In this document: positions 1 to 7,595 of the stretch, piece by piece | Numbering within the stretch: the first letter of the stretch is position 1 | How the letters are laid out: every line of letters begins with the position of its first letter | From: Myxococcales bacterium | Lineage (GTDB): Bacteria; Myxococcota_A; Polyangia; Haliangiales; Haliangiaceae | Assembly (NCBI GenBank): GCA_028287115.1 | Contig: JAQBQF010000269.1 | Location: 1 to 42,277, forward strand | DNA: 42,277 bases | Direction of reading: 5' to 3' | The notes under the pieces: model-generated | Database searches by the model: none | What the model saw: only the letters and a program-made list of their open reading frames with translations | What the model was told of the DNA's origin: nothing | Translations under genes and position numbers: made by a program

Positions 1-2
1 CG

Positions 3-1196
3 ACGGGTGCAGCAGGTTCCGCAAACATCTCGGGGACGACAAACCGAGTCATCAAGTTCACGGGCGCGACCAGCGGAGGTGACTCCCAGCTCGTCGATGA
101 CGGTGTTCACGTCGCGATTGGCACTCCATTTCCGAGTGCGCTCCTAGAGGTCACCGGCGCGATCGCGGGCGCAACCACCCGCAGCGTGACGACGAACACT
201 TCTTCAGACGGACTCGTCGGTATCAACGGAGCTGTGATCGCCGGCGGCACCAGTAGCGGTGTTCGCGGCATCACGGGCCAAGCGAGCGGCGCAGGTGTGT
301 TGGGCCACAACACGAATGTGAATGGCACCGGCGTGATCGGCGCCGGCAACGGTGTCGGGCCCTCGATCCTGGTCGCCGGCTCGGGAGGAGCCTTCACGGG
401 ACTTACCACCGGCGTCTATGCCAACGCCACGGTCGCCGGCCCCGGACAGGCGATCTTGGCCACCCTGGCTGGCAGCACCGTTCGCCTCGCTTACTACGAC
501 GGCGTCACGATGTTCAAGGTCGCCGGAGTTGGCACCGTCGCGACCAACGTCGTCGACGTGACGGATCCCAAGCGCGACCGTCGAATCACGCTGCATGCAC
601 CGGAGACGCCGGAGATCCTGTTCCAGGACTTCGGTGGCGGACACCTCGAGCACGGTCGGGCGCACATCGATCTCGATCCCCGGCTCGCCGGTACGGTGAC
701 GATCGATGACAAACACCCGCTGCGCGTCTTCATCCAGCTCGAAGACGACGAGGACGTCGTCGGTGTCGTCGTGAAGAACAAGTCGGCCAAGGGCTTCGAC
801 GTGGTCGAGCGGCTCGGTGGCACTTCGAATGCGCCGTTCCAGTGGCAGGTCGTCGCGAACCGCGCCGACGAGCTTCTCGAGGGCGGTCGCATCTCTCACA
901 ACGCCGACATGCGCTTCGAGCCACATGCGCCGTCGGAGCCCGTCGTGACCGTCGGTGCCACCGGCGCGACGCCCGGACAGCAGCCGGATCCGGCAACCGG
1001 CTCGGGCGCCTCGGCGAGGACAACGGCCGTGCCGCCAGATCCTTCGACGGTCGATCCTGCGGCCGATCGCGTCGACGATCCCAAGGTCATTTCGGCCGGC
1101 TGCGCTGCGGGCTCTGCCGCGGGCGGTGGCTTCACGATGATGATGATGGCCGCGGGTGTCTTCGTCCTCCGTCGTCGTCGCGTGCGTCGCTCGTAA
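3..1196 (+). CDS. Surface-anchored protein with MYXO-CTERM tail (5' end outside window)
   Basis: The reading frame is open from the left edge, so the start lies outside. The visible N-terminal two thirds is rich in Gly, Thr, Ala and Val with repeated GAxxG-like segments, as in tail-fibre or adhesin-like beta-structured proteins. A more ordinary domain follows, in which KGFDVVERLGGTSNAPFQW resembles the post-fibre domain of many predicted surface proteins, then an Ala/Thr/Pro-rich linker. The C-terminus shows the tripartite MYXO-CTERM pattern: a Gly-Cys pair (SAGCAAG), a hydrophobic Met/Ala-rich helix and a terminal Arg cluster (LRRRRVRRS). In the family this tail is cut and the Cys retained at the outer surface. 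The fibre function is inferred; the sorting tail is seen directly. A 12-bp inverted repeat lies 16 bp downstream. Confidence 0.7.
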   Translation, partial: TGAAGSANISGTTNRVIKFTGATSGGDSQLVDDGVHVAIGTPFPSALLEVTGAIAGATTRSVTTNTSSDGLVGINGAVIAGGTSSGVRGITGQASGAGVLGHNTNVNGTGVIGAGNGVGPSILVAGSGGAFTGLTTGVYANATVAGPGQAILATLAGSTVRLAYYDGVTMFKVAGVGTVATNVVDVTDPKRDRRITLHAPETPEILFQDFGGGHLEHGRAHIDLDPRLAGTVTIDDKHPLRVFIQLEDDEDVVGVVVKNKSAKGFDVVERLGGTSNAPFQWQVVANRADELLEGGRISHNADMRFEPHAPSEPVVTVGATGATPGQQPDPATGSGASARTTAVPPDPSTVDPAADRVDDPKVISAGCAAGSAAGGGFTMMMMAAGVFVLRRRRVRRS

Positions 1197-1211
1197 CGCG
1201 TCGAGATGACA

Positions 1212-1252
1212 GAATGCGACGCGCGGCTCTTAAATTGCGTCGCGTCGCATTC
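1212..1252. terminator. 12-bp perfect inverted repeat after the MYXO-CTERM gene
   Basis: The arms GAATGCGACGCG (1212-1223) and CGCGTCGCATTC (1241-1252) are exact reverse complements around a 17-nt spacer. The repeat starts 16 bp past the stop codon at 1196. No T-run follows on either strand, so it is either an atypical terminator or mRNA-stabilising hairpin, or a binding site. Confidence 0.4.
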
Positions 1253-1361
1253 CAACTCAGATCCCCGTCGTCGAGTAGCGTGCCCGGGGTGTCCGATCGT
1301 ATTCGTATCGAGCCCTGACAGGCGGCGTGACAGTCGCGGCTTGAAGCCAGGGGCGCTCGCG

Positions 1362-1682
1362 ATGAACTCGGGTCTCGGCGCGTGCGGGCCGGCGGCGCAC
1401 CACGCGGGCGTCGATGGCTCGATCGCCGGCGATGCCGCGGCCGATACGACGGTGATCCCAACGATCGACGCGCAGGCCGCCTCGGGCCCCGTCCACGTCG
1501 TGATCACCGCGGACAACGCCTATTGCTTCGGGTGCGGCGACGTGGGCAGCATCACGCACTTCACGCAAGGCCTCGCGGCGGCCGCCGACCATCGTCTAGC
1601 CGCGATCGTCCAGCCAGCGGTCACATCTCGATGCGCGGAAGTCGCTGCGTTGCTTTTTGCGATGATCTGCTGGCAATCCTGA
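1362..1682 (+). pseudogene. Remnant of a lipoprotein gene
   Basis: The frame opens with an incomplete lipoprotein-like start (MNSGLGACGPAA), lacking most of a signal peptide. An Ala/Asp-rich linker follows, then VHVVITADNAYCFGCGD and SITHFTQG. A segment of the form VVxTADNAYxFGYG followed by xxxxFxxG is, as I recall it, a feature of secreted myxobacterial proteins of unknown role. After that the homology-like character stops and the tail to 1682 is unconvincing. The missing signal peptide, the Tyr-to-Cys change in the FGYG-like motif and the abrupt end suggest a decayed gene. A frame with similar properties extends upstream to 1206 but looks non-coding. From 1683 to 1995 I see no gene; it holds only a 6-bp hairpin (cacggt/accgtg near 1810). 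Confidence 0.4.
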
Positions 1683-1995
1683 TCAACACGAACGCGCGGC
1701 GCCCGCACGGCAACGGCTGCGTACGTTGGTACACAGCATCCGCGAGCCGGTCGAGCTGTTCACGATGCGTGATCCGATCCAAATGCGTCATGCCTCGTAG
1801 GTCGGCACGGTTCTGAGACCGTGTGGGTAACGGCGGGTTAGGCCAAATGAGGTCCCGAGGCGCCGGGGCAGGGCTGGACCGGGATCTCCCATCGTGCCTT
1901 GGCCGGTCAGGAAACCAGGCAGAACGACTCGAAATGGACCGCTAGGGGTGCGGCGAAACGCTGCACTTCTGCAGTCGATCGGATAGGTTCCGCCC

Positions 1996-2364
1996 ATGAA
2001 CCCAGCGACCGAAATGCAGCGAGTGATCGACGACTTCGTTTCCCGCGTGACCGACCTTGCGAAGCGAGCTGCACTCGAAGCCATCGGCGGCGCGATGGGA
2101 ATGTCGAGCTCGTCCTACAAGCACAGGCCGAGCAGCGGCGGACGTGCGAAGCGCGGAGCCGAACAGATGGAAGCGATGAAGGCGAAGATCCTCCGGGCCA
2201 TCAAAGACCACCCGGGAAAGCGCAGCGAGGAATTGAACGCGGCGCTCGGCACGACAACGAAAGAGCTCGCGTTGCCGCTGCGTCAGCTCGTTGCCGACAA
2301 GCTCGTGACGACGAAGGGTCAACGTCGCGGGATGACCTACTACGCGAAGTCTTCGAAGTCCTGA
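1996..2364 (+). CDS. Small winged-helix-like DNA-binding protein, copy 1
   Basis: This is a 122-residue basic protein. Residues 1-35 form an amphipathic helix (MQRVIDDFVSRVTDLAKRAA), followed by a Ser/Gly/Arg-rich linker (SSGGRAKRGAEQ). The C-terminal 65 residues look like a winged helix: IKDHPGKRSEELNAALG (helix-turn-helix of the form found in transcriptional repressors that open a locus one promoter at a time), then LPLRQLVADKLVTTKGQRRG (recognition helix and wing) and MTYYAKSSKS. A close paralogue sits at 8313-8684, and both share the same sequence immediately before the start (TAGGTTCCGCCC-ATG). Function is probably transcriptional or nucleoid-related; no target is known. It lies alone in a scarred region, followed by a HigA remnant. 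Confidence 0.65.
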   Translation: MNPATEMQRVIDDFVSRVTDLAKRAALEAIGGAMGMSSSSYKHRPSSGGRAKRGAEQMEAMKAKILRAIKDHPGKRSEELNAALGTTTKELALPLRQLVADKLVTTKGQRRGMTYYAKSSKS

Positions 2365-2460
2365 TAAGGCGAGATTCCGGTCGAGATCTCTACGGCGTAC
2401 TCGATCGCGTTGTCATGTGGCGGCTGGTCTGCCGCTTGGTCGACTACGATCGACGGATGG

Positions 2461-2545
2461 CTTGATGTCGGCGTCGGGGTCCGCGAGAAGCCAGGCCGTC
2501 TCGGGCGTGACATCGCGTGGGGTGAGGAGCTGGATGGGGATAGTG
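2461..2545 (-). pseudogene. Doubly deleted remnant of a HigA antitoxin gene
   Basis: Read on the minus strand, RDVTPETAWLLA and then DPDADIK are recognisable. They match the intact antitoxin at 7218-7502, where RDVTPETAWLLAGALD and RPDADVKAIRR are separated by about 27 residues. About 75 bp in the middle of the gene and about 25 bp nearer the N-terminus (the GKR-side helix) have been lost relative to that copy. It cannot encode a working protein. It lies about 105 bp upstream of the first copy of the barrel-like gene. Confidence 0.6.
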
Positions 2546-2650
2546 TGAGTGCCGATCTTCGCGCGTGCTCCGCGTTCCAGCTTTGTTACAGCCGCCCCCG
2601 ACATGGGCTCAGTCCGTCCGCCTCTCTGCGCTCGAGCGTAGGATCCGACA

Positions 2651-3256
2651 ATGAGTCTGCGCAACGCACTTGTGGTGCTGGCCACTCTAAGTCTGCCGTC
2701 CCACGCGGAGCCTTCCCATGAAGTGCCGGCCGCCGCCGTCGCGACGGTCTCGCACCCCGCCCAGCGCATCACGGTCGGAATATCGACGAGCCTGATGTCC
2801 ACATTCGACGCCCACATGATCCTGAAAAGTGGCATCGGCCTGCGTGCTGACGTCGACCTCGCGCAACGCGGCCCGTTCCTGTTCGGCGCGAGCCTCGGCG
2901 TCGGCACCGAGTCGCTCTCACTCTTCGACCAAATTCGGACGCGTGACGCGCTTTGCCTCGGCTACGTTGCCGCAGCCAAGCGACTCGGTCGCAACGAGCT
3001 GCGCGCGACGCTTGGCGCTGGCTTCGTGGTGACGAATGCGACGTCAACATATGCAACGTCGAGCTCCAGTACCTTCGTGACGGGAGTCGGCGACCTGTCG
3101 CTCACGTGGGCGATCGATCTAACGCCCGGCCTGGCGCTCGGCGTCGGACCGGAGTTGACTATCTATGCGCAGGCGTTTCACGAGCCGGGCGCGCTGGGCA
3201 TCACCGAGCGCATGCTGGATGTCGGTATGCGCACGTCGCTCAGCTGGACACGCTGA
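2651..3256 (+). CDS. Secreted, probably outer-membrane barrel-like protein, copy 1
   Basis: A 201-residue protein with a clear signal peptide (about residues 1-19, MSLRNALVVLATLSLPSHA). The mature part alternates short amphipathic strands: RITVGISTSLMSTF, GIGLRADVDL, PFLFGASLGVGTES, LCLGYVAAAKRLG, ELRATLGAGFVVT, DLSLTWAIDLTPGLALGVG, and it ends MRTSLSWTR. A pattern of 8-10 strands ending in an aromatic/basic residue is what one expects of a small outer-membrane beta-barrel. No specific family is recognised. A second copy (6113-6718) is about 83% identical by hand count; the duplicated block also includes about 100 bp upstream and about 120 bp downstream with the terminator. Differences cluster in two loops (near residues 130-140 and 170-190), where surface loops would be expected. 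Confidence 0.6.
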   Translation: MSLRNALVVLATLSLPSHAEPSHEVPAAAVATVSHPAQRITVGISTSLMSTFDAHMILKSGIGLRADVDLAQRGPFLFGASLGVGTESLSLFDQIRTRDALCLGYVAAAKRLGRNELRATLGAGFVVTNATSTYATSSSSTFVTGVGDLSLTWAIDLTPGLALGVGPELTIYAQAFHEPGALGITERMLDVGMRTSLSWTR

Positions 3257-3354
3257 CCTCGACCATTCGTGCGTTCGGCGTGCCGACGGGTGGAGCAGGG
3301 ATCGAACGGGTGATCGAGGGCGAGGTGACGAGCAAGTTCGAGAATCCGAAACCG

Positions 3355-3380
3355 AAAAACCCCGCGAGCGTGCGGGGTTC
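3355..3380. terminator. Intrinsic-terminator-like hairpin, stronger on the minus strand
   Basis: An 8-bp stem AACCCCGC (3358-3365) / GCGGGGTT (3372-3379) encloses GAGCGT. On the plus strand it follows the barrel gene by about 100 bp but has no T-run. On the minus strand the A-tract at 3355-3359 becomes TTTTT right after the stem, as in a rho-independent terminator for whatever once read leftwards (the IS21 remnant). Confidence 0.55.
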
Positions 3381-3387
3381 CGTAAGT

Positions 3388-3565
3388 CGTGGATTCGCGC
3401 GTTGGCGAAGTCGTCGCGCCACTGCAGAGCCTGCACGTTGAGGTCGAGCAGGTCGGTGAACCGACGACCGGGCCAGAACCGCTCACGCACGAATCCGATG
3501 GGCCGCTCGACGCGTCCCCTCTCGTTACCGCGGCGCACGTTGCACGCGATCGCGGCGAACCGAAC
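3388..3565 (-). pseudogene. Fragment of an IS21-family transposase (IstA-like)
   Basis: On the minus strand the peptide ACNVRRGNERGRVERPIGFV continues into RERFWPGRRFTDLLDLNVQA and LQWRDDFANARIH. This is the conserved segment after the second catalytic region of IS21 IstA transposases (CNVRRGNEKGRVER..RFVR..FF..R.F). Only about 58 residues survive, without the N-terminal HTH or the DDE core, and no IstB partner or terminal repeats are visible. The fragment ends at the shared terminator hairpin. It marks an old insertion sequence removed by deletion. Confidence 0.6.
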
Positions 3566-3672
3566 GTCGCGTCGACGCCGGGAAACACGAACGCGAGCTT
3601 GCCGCCGCCGGCTGCGAGCCCGCGCGGCGCAAACCAGATGTCGTGGCTGCCGCGGTGCGCGCGAGTAAGCGC

Positions 3673-3921
3673 TCAAATCAGGAGCTCGTCGACGTTCTCG
3701 ATGCGGCTGCGGAGCGCGGTGAGGGTCGCGCGCTCGAGCCGCCCGCGAGGGACGCGAAGTCTCTGGAGCTTGGGGAAGCGGTCGAGGTTCTGGAACATGA
3801 AGTGCGCGTCCTCCTCCTCGAGGCTCCGCGCGAGCTCGAGCACCTCGAGCTGTGCGGCGAGCGAGCTTTCGGCGATCGCACGGCACAATTTGCCATCGAA
3901 CCTGGTGTTCATGGGTCGCAC
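3673..3921 (-). pseudogene. C-terminal fragment of a leucine-rich-repeat protein
   Basis: The peptide runs from about MNTRFDGKLCRAIAESS through LAAQLEVLELARSLEEED and FPKLQRLRVPRGRL to a stop at IENVDELLI. The LxxLxL-type spacing and the ending resemble the last repeats of the long LRR proteins common in Myxococcota. Only the last 80 or so residues remain, with no start or upstream repeats. The 3922-4008 stretch upstream reads, in a different frame, as an unrecognised peptide (DKVQNRNDFLRYHR) and is probably more debris. Between 3565 and 3673 nothing is recognised. Confidence 0.4.
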
Positions 3922-4008
3922 GGTGATAGCGCAGGAAATCGTTTCGGTTTTGCACCTTGTCCGCGATCAGCATGTCGTTGACGTCGCGGAGCGGCGATTG
4001 GCAGGCAA

Positions 4009-5850
4009 TCACTGTCCGCCACCGAGCGCGCGGTCGAGGTTGAACGCCGCGCTGATCAAGGCGAGGTGCGTGAACGCTTGGGGAAAGTTCCCGAGTGCTT
4101 CGCCCTCGGGACCGATCTGTTCGGAATAGAGCCCGAGGTGGTTGGCATAGCCGAGGATCTTCTCGAACAGCAGCCGCGCCTGCACGAGCTTGTCGGGCAG
4201 GGTGTGGCCCGCACGCGTCAGCGCCTCGACGAGCCAGAACGAGCACATGTTGAAGCTGCCCTCCTCGCAACCGAGCCCGTCGACGTTGGATTGCGGAGGG
4301 TATCGGTAGAGCAGACCGTCACGTGCGAGCCCACCTGTCTTGGGGCTCTGCAGCAGTGCTTCGACCGTGCTCACCATCCTGCGATCGGTGGGCGACGTGA
4401 AAAAGCAGAGCGGCATGATCAGGAGTGACGCGTCGAGCTCCTGACTCCCGTAATACATCGTGAACGCCTTGCGCTCGGGGTTCCAACCCTGGGTCATGAT
4501 CTCTTCGTAGATCTCGTCGCGCGTGCTCAGCCAGCGTGCGCGCTCCGCCGGGAGCGATCGCTTGTCCGCGAGCCGAAGGCCTCGATCGAGAGCGACCCAG
4601 TTCATGAGCTTCGAGTAGACGAAATGGCGAGGGCCGCCCCGCACCTCCCAGATCCCGTTGTCCGGCAGCTTCCAGTTGTCGCAAACGGTGTCGAGGGTCT
4701 CGCGGATTCTACGCCACGAGTCGTAGCCGATCGGCATGACGTACTTGTTGTAGAGGTACAACGTGTCCATGACCTCGCCGGTGACATCGTTCTGGAACTG
4801 ACGCGCAGCAGCGTTCCCGATGCGTACGGGACTCGAACCACGATAGCCCTCCCAATGAGAGAGCACCTGTTCGTCGGGGGGAAGGTCGCCGTAGATCGTG
4901 AATAGCGGCCGCAACGGACGCGTCAGCTCGGGATGTCGCGCGACGTAGTTCAGGATCCATTGCACGAAGCCAACCGCCTCCGACCGAAAGCCGAGTCTCA
5001 GAAACGCGTAGACCGTGAAGGCGGCATCGCGAAGCCAGCTGAACCGATAGTCCCAGTTCCGTGGTCCGCCAACGAGCTCGGGCAAGCTCGTCGTCGGGGC
5101 CGCGATCAGCGCGCCCGTCGGCTCGAACGTGAGTAACTTGAGCGTCAGCGCAGATCGTTGCACCTGCTCGCGCCACCGCCCGCGATACGTACATGCCGCT
5201 AGCCACGAGTGCCAGAACTTCACCGTGGTCTGAAATAGCTCCTCGGCTTCCTCGGCAGACGGCCTGCAGCGAACGCAGTCGGGATCGGGAGCCGGGCCGA
5301 AGATGAACACCTCGGACTGCCCTTCTTCGAGCGTGAATTCGCCCGCCACTCCGCCATCTCCATCGAGCTGAAGCGGCACGGCCGTCGACAGCGAGAGCGT
5401 CAGCTGCGGCGCACGAAACAGCGCGCCGTTCTCCGCGATCTGAACCTGGTGGTCGGCGCGGCCGTAGTCGAATGCCGGCCGACACGACACGTCCGTGCGA
5501 ACCGCACCGCGCGCGCAGCGCACCCGCCGACACAGTCGATGCAGCCACGGCGACTCCGACTTCACACCGAGCGGCATGAAGTCTTCGATCTCGAGCACAC
5601 CATCGGGATGCAGAAACCGGGTCACCAGGATGTTTGTCGATGGCCAGTAGAGCTGCTTCTGCCGCGGATTCGCCTCCGAAGGCGAGATCTGAAACCTACC
5701 TCCCTTCCGATCGTCGAGCAGCGCACCGAAGATGCTCGGCGAGTCGAAGTTCGGGTAGCAGTACCAGTCGATCGAACCGTTCATCCCGACCAGCGCGGCG
5801 GTCCGCATGTTCCCGACGAGCCCGTAGTGTTCGATCGGTTGGTAGGCCAT
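4009..5850 (-). CDS. Glycoside hydrolase family 15 (glucoamylase/trehalase-like)
   Basis: A 613-residue cytoplasmic enzyme of the GH15 family. The N-terminus (MAYQPIEHYGLVGNMRTAAL, VGMNGSIDWYCYPNFDSPSI) is the diagnostic start, so I chose the ATG at 5850 rather than a GTG-like start 36 bp upstream. An N-terminal beta-sandwich covers about residues 1-215 and an (alpha/alpha)6 barrel the rest. The barrel contains PRNWDYRFSWLRDAAFTVYA, whose WDYRYSWLRD form carries the substrate-binding and likely acid residues, and later GCEEGSFNMCSFWLVEAL, which in this family carries the second catalytic Glu. Members hydrolyse alpha-glucosides, often trehalose or short maltodextrins. It stands alone between scarred DNA and the second barrel gene, with no trehalose-synthesis neighbour. 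Substrate is uncertain. Confidence 0.88.
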   Translation of the reverse strand: MAYQPIEHYGLVGNMRTAALVGMNGSIDWYCYPNFDSPSIFGALLDDRKGGRFQISPSEANPRQKQLYWPSTNILVTRFLHPDGVLEIEDFMPLGVKSESPWLHRLCRRVRCARGAVRTDVSCRPAFDYGRADHQVQIAENGALFRAPQLTLSLSTAVPLQLDGDGGVAGEFTLEEGQSEVFIFGPAPDPDCVRCRPSAEEAEELFQTTVKFWHSWLAACTYRGRWREQVQRSALTLKLLTFEPTGALIAAPTTSLPELVGGPRNWDYRFSWLRDAAFTVYAFLRLGFRSEAVGFVQWILNYVARHPELTRPLRPLFTIYGDLPPDEQVLSHWEGYRGSSPVRIGNAAARQFQNDVTGEVMDTLYLYNKYVMPIGYDSWRRIRETLDTVCDNWKLPDNGIWEVRGGPRHFVYSKLMNWVALDRGLRLADKRSLPAERARWLSTRDEIYEEIMTQGWNPERKAFTMYYGSQELDASLLIMPLCFFTSPTDRRMVSTVEALLQSPKTGGLARDGLLYRYPPQSNVDGLGCEEGSFNMCSFWLVEALTRAGHTLPDKLVQARLLFEKILGYANHLGLYSEQIGPEGEALGNFPQAFTHLALISAAFNLDRALGGGQ

Positions 5851-6112
5851 CGCAGCACAACATACGCACCACTCGCAATCGCGCACACGCGGCAGTGTCG
5901 CTCCCGGCCCACGCGCTCGATTGCACGCGTGATCGTAGCGGATTTGCTGCGGCGTCTTCGATCGGCACCGGCTAACGGGGTAGCCGATCTGGCGTAACGT
6001 GCGCGGGTTGAGTGCCGAGCTTCGCGTGTGCGCCGCGTTCCAGGTTTGTTACAACCGACCCGACATGCGCTCAGTCCGTCCGCCTCTCTGCGCCCGAGCG
6101 TAGGATCCGACG

Positions 6113-6718
6113 ATGAGTCTGCGCAACGCACTTGTGGTGCTGGCCACTCTAAGTCTGCCGTCCCACGCCGAGCCTTCCCATGAAGCGCCGGCCGCCGGCG
6201 TCGAGACGGTCTCGCACCCTGCCAAGCGCATCACGGTCGGAGTATCGACGAGCCTGATGTCCACATTCGACGCCCACTCTATCCTGAAGAGTGGCATCGG
6301 CCTGCGTGCTGACGTCGACTTCTCGCAACGCGGCCCGTTCCTGTTCGGCGCGAGCCTCGGCGCCGGCACCGAGTCGCTCTCAAGCTTCGACCAAGTTCGG
6401 ACGCGTGACGTGCTTTGCCTCGGCTACGTCGCCGCCACCAAGCGACTCGGTCGCAACGAGCTACGCGCGACGCTTGGCGCTGGCTTCGTGGTGACGAATG
6501 CGACGGCAATGGATACGACGCCGGACTCCAATACCTTCGTCACGGGAATCGCCGACCTGTCGCTGACGTGGGCGATCGATCTCACGCCGGGCCTGGCGCT
6601 CGGCGTCGGACCGGACCTGAATTTCTACGCGCAGGAGTTTCATACGGTGGACCCGATGTTCGGCACGTGGCGCATGGTGGATGTCGGTATGCGCACGTCC
6701 CTCAGCTGGACACGCTGA
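6113..6718 (+). CDS. Secreted, probably outer-membrane barrel-like protein, copy 2
   Basis: A 201-residue paralogue of 2651-3256, with the same signal peptide and strand pattern and about 35 differences by hand count. The upstream 100 bp are also duplicated (from about 6010; GTTCCAG..TTTGTTAC..TCAGTCCGTCCGCCTC is common to both), so the copies should share a promoter. The downstream homology runs to about 6846, through a damaged form of the terminator. The variable parts are residues 130-140 (AMDTTPDSN against STYATSSSS) and 170-190. The copies lie in the same orientation about 3.4 kb apart, flanking GH15 and the IS21/LRR debris. The 5851-6112 stretch before it shows no gene. Confidence 0.6.
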   Translation: MSLRNALVVLATLSLPSHAEPSHEAPAAGVETVSHPAKRITVGVSTSLMSTFDAHSILKSGIGLRADVDFSQRGPFLFGASLGAGTESLSSFDQVRTRDVLCLGYVAATKRLGRNELRATLGAGFVVTNATAMDTTPDSNTFVTGIADLSLTWAIDLTPGLALGVGPDLNFYAQEFHTVDPMFGTWRMVDVGMRTSLSWTR

Positions 6719-6818
6719 CTTCGACCACCCGTGCGTTCGGGGTGCCGACGGGTGAAGCGGGGAGCGAACGGGTGATCGAGGGCGAGACGGCGGGCAGGGT
6801 CGCGAGTCCGAAAACGAT

Positions 6819-6841
6819 AAAACCCGCGAGCGTGCGGGGTT
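6819..6841. terminator. Weakened copy of the duplicated terminator hairpin
   Basis: ACCCGC (6822-6827) faces GCGGGGT (6834-6840) around GAGCGT. Relative to the copy at 3358-3379 one C has been lost from the left arm, leaving a bulged G and a stem of about six pairs. An AAAAC-GAT-AAAA stretch precedes it. Confidence 0.4.
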
Positions 6842-6848
6842 CCGTTGC

Positions 6849-6893
6849 AGGAGCCACCCAGATTTGAACTGGGGATGGTGGTCTTGCAAACCA
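6849..6893 (-). repeat. Copy of the tRNA-Cys 3' half (probable att site)
   Basis: Positions 6849-6882 (34 bp) are identical to 8933-8966 of the intact tRNA-Cys, and 6883-6893 match 8967-8977 with two changes. The copy covers the acceptor 3' strand, T arm, variable region and anticodon loop and ends inside the anticodon stem; no D arm or 5' acceptor strand follows. This is the footprint left by a site-specific integration into a tRNA gene. Same orientation as the intact gene. Confidence 0.75.
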
Positions 6894-7047
6894 GCCGGCG
6901 ATTTTCGATTCTCCGTCGAGGATTTCGAAACTGGGCCCGCGCATCGGCGAGCTGGGGCGTGCCTTTGATGCGGATCTTATTTCCGCTCGGAAGCGTGATG
7001 CGCTTGCGGTGGCGCCACACCCCAGCGGCATCTTGATGTGCAGCCAT
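6894..7047 (-). pseudogene. N-terminal remnant of a tyrosine integrase
   Basis: From the ATG at 7047 the frame reads MAAHQDAAGVWRHRKRITLP then SGNKIRIKGTPQL. The pattern of an Arg/Lys-rich strand, LPxGxxIRIxGTP, is typical of the arm-binding N-terminus of phage- and island-type tyrosine recombinases. After about 35 residues the similarity ends and the frame runs straight into the tRNA-Cys copy, so the core-binding and catalytic domains (R-H-x-x-R..Y) are absent. Start overlaps the stop of the gene before it (TAATG). It explains the tRNA-derived direct repeat: the element once carried its own recombinase, now deleted. Confidence 0.6.
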
Positions 7048-7217
7048 TAGCTCACCGTCCTGTTGCACTGCACGCGAATCCAATCGGTCAGCGGCTGGTC
7101 ACCCGCTCGTCGCTTCCACGAGCGATGCTCGTCGTCGGTCAAGCGCACGGTGATGACGCGCCGGGCACGCCCTACCTACAAACCAGGCCGGTGGCTCTTT
7201 CACAGAAAGTTCTTCAT
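7047..7217 (-). pseudogene. Ribbon-helix-helix mobilisation-type gene with two nonsense codons
   Basis: Starting from the ATG at 7217, directly after the higA stop, the frame reads MKNFL-stop-KSHRPGL-stop-VGRARRVITVRLTDDEHRSW and ends WKRRAGDQPLTDWIRVQCNRTVS. The VRLTDDEHxxWK..AGxxPLxxWIRxxCN signature is that of short ribbon-helix-helix proteins found beside integrases and relaxases. In-frame TGA (7202-7200) and TAG (7178-7176) interrupt the first 14 codons, and no alternative start follows except an internal GTG. The codons between the stops still look coding, so the damage is recent. Its TAATG overlap with the integrase remnant shows they were one operon. Confidence 0.6.
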
Positions 7218-7502
7218 TCAAGAACGGCGGATAGCCTTGACGTCGGCATCGGGGCGGCTCTTTGCGAGGTCATGCTGAGCCTGAAGGTTCATCCAGAACT
7301 CGGGGGAGGTGTCGAGGGCGCCCGCGAGTAGCCAAGCCGTCTCGGGCGTGACGTCACGCTTGCCGTTGACGAGCTGATTGATGCGCTGGATGGGGATGCG
7401 AAGGTGCGTAGAAAGTGCCGTCTGGGTGATCTCGCGCGGGCTCAGGAACTCCTCCAGCAAGATCTCCCCGGGATGAGTTGGGACACGGTGCTTGGGAATC
7501 AT
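7218..7502 (-). CDS. higA: HigA-type antitoxin, XRE-family DNA-binding protein
   Basis: A 94-residue protein. HPGEILLEEFLSPREITQTA opens the HigA/VapI family fold; the helix-turn-helix follows (LSTHLRIPIQRINQLVNGKR), then DVTPETAWLLAGALDTSPEF and WMNLQAQHDLAKSRPDADVK, all diagnostic of HigA antitoxins. It should bind and neutralise the ribosome-dependent RNase HigB and repress their common promoter. Here the toxin gene is upstream (7596-7889), the usual HigBA order. The 93-bp gap between them is longer than the family norm and holds a tandem repeat. The gene lies inside the tRNA-Cys-bounded element, and a broken copy remains at 2461-2545. Confidence 0.85.
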   Translation of the reverse strand: MIPKHRVPTHPGEILLEEFLSPREITQTALSTHLRIPIQRINQLVNGKRDVTPETAWLLAGALDTSPEFWMNLQAQHDLAKSRPDADVKAIRRS

Positions 7503-7512
7503 CGTCGGTACC

Positions 7513-7549
7513 TCAAGGGTGGGTTGGTTGGTTCAAGGGTGGCTTGGTT
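7513..7549. repeat. Tandem 20-bp-period repeat between higB and higA
   Basis: TCAAGGGTGGGTTGGTT (7513-7529) recurs as TCAAGGGTGGCTTGGTT (7533-7549), one mismatch in 17. A further GGTCGAGGTAGGGTT is a degenerate third unit. It lies just upstream of the higA start, in the higB-higA gap. Two-helical-turn spacing would suit paired protein binding. Confidence 0.5.
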
Positions 7550-7595
7550 AGGTCGAGGTAGGGTTACTCATTGGAGTCGTTAACGGTGGTCACAC

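Noticed and set aside
6845..6900. A second tRNA-Cys gene
   Set aside because: Only the 3' half is present; the D arm and 5' acceptor strand are missing, so it is an att-type repeat.
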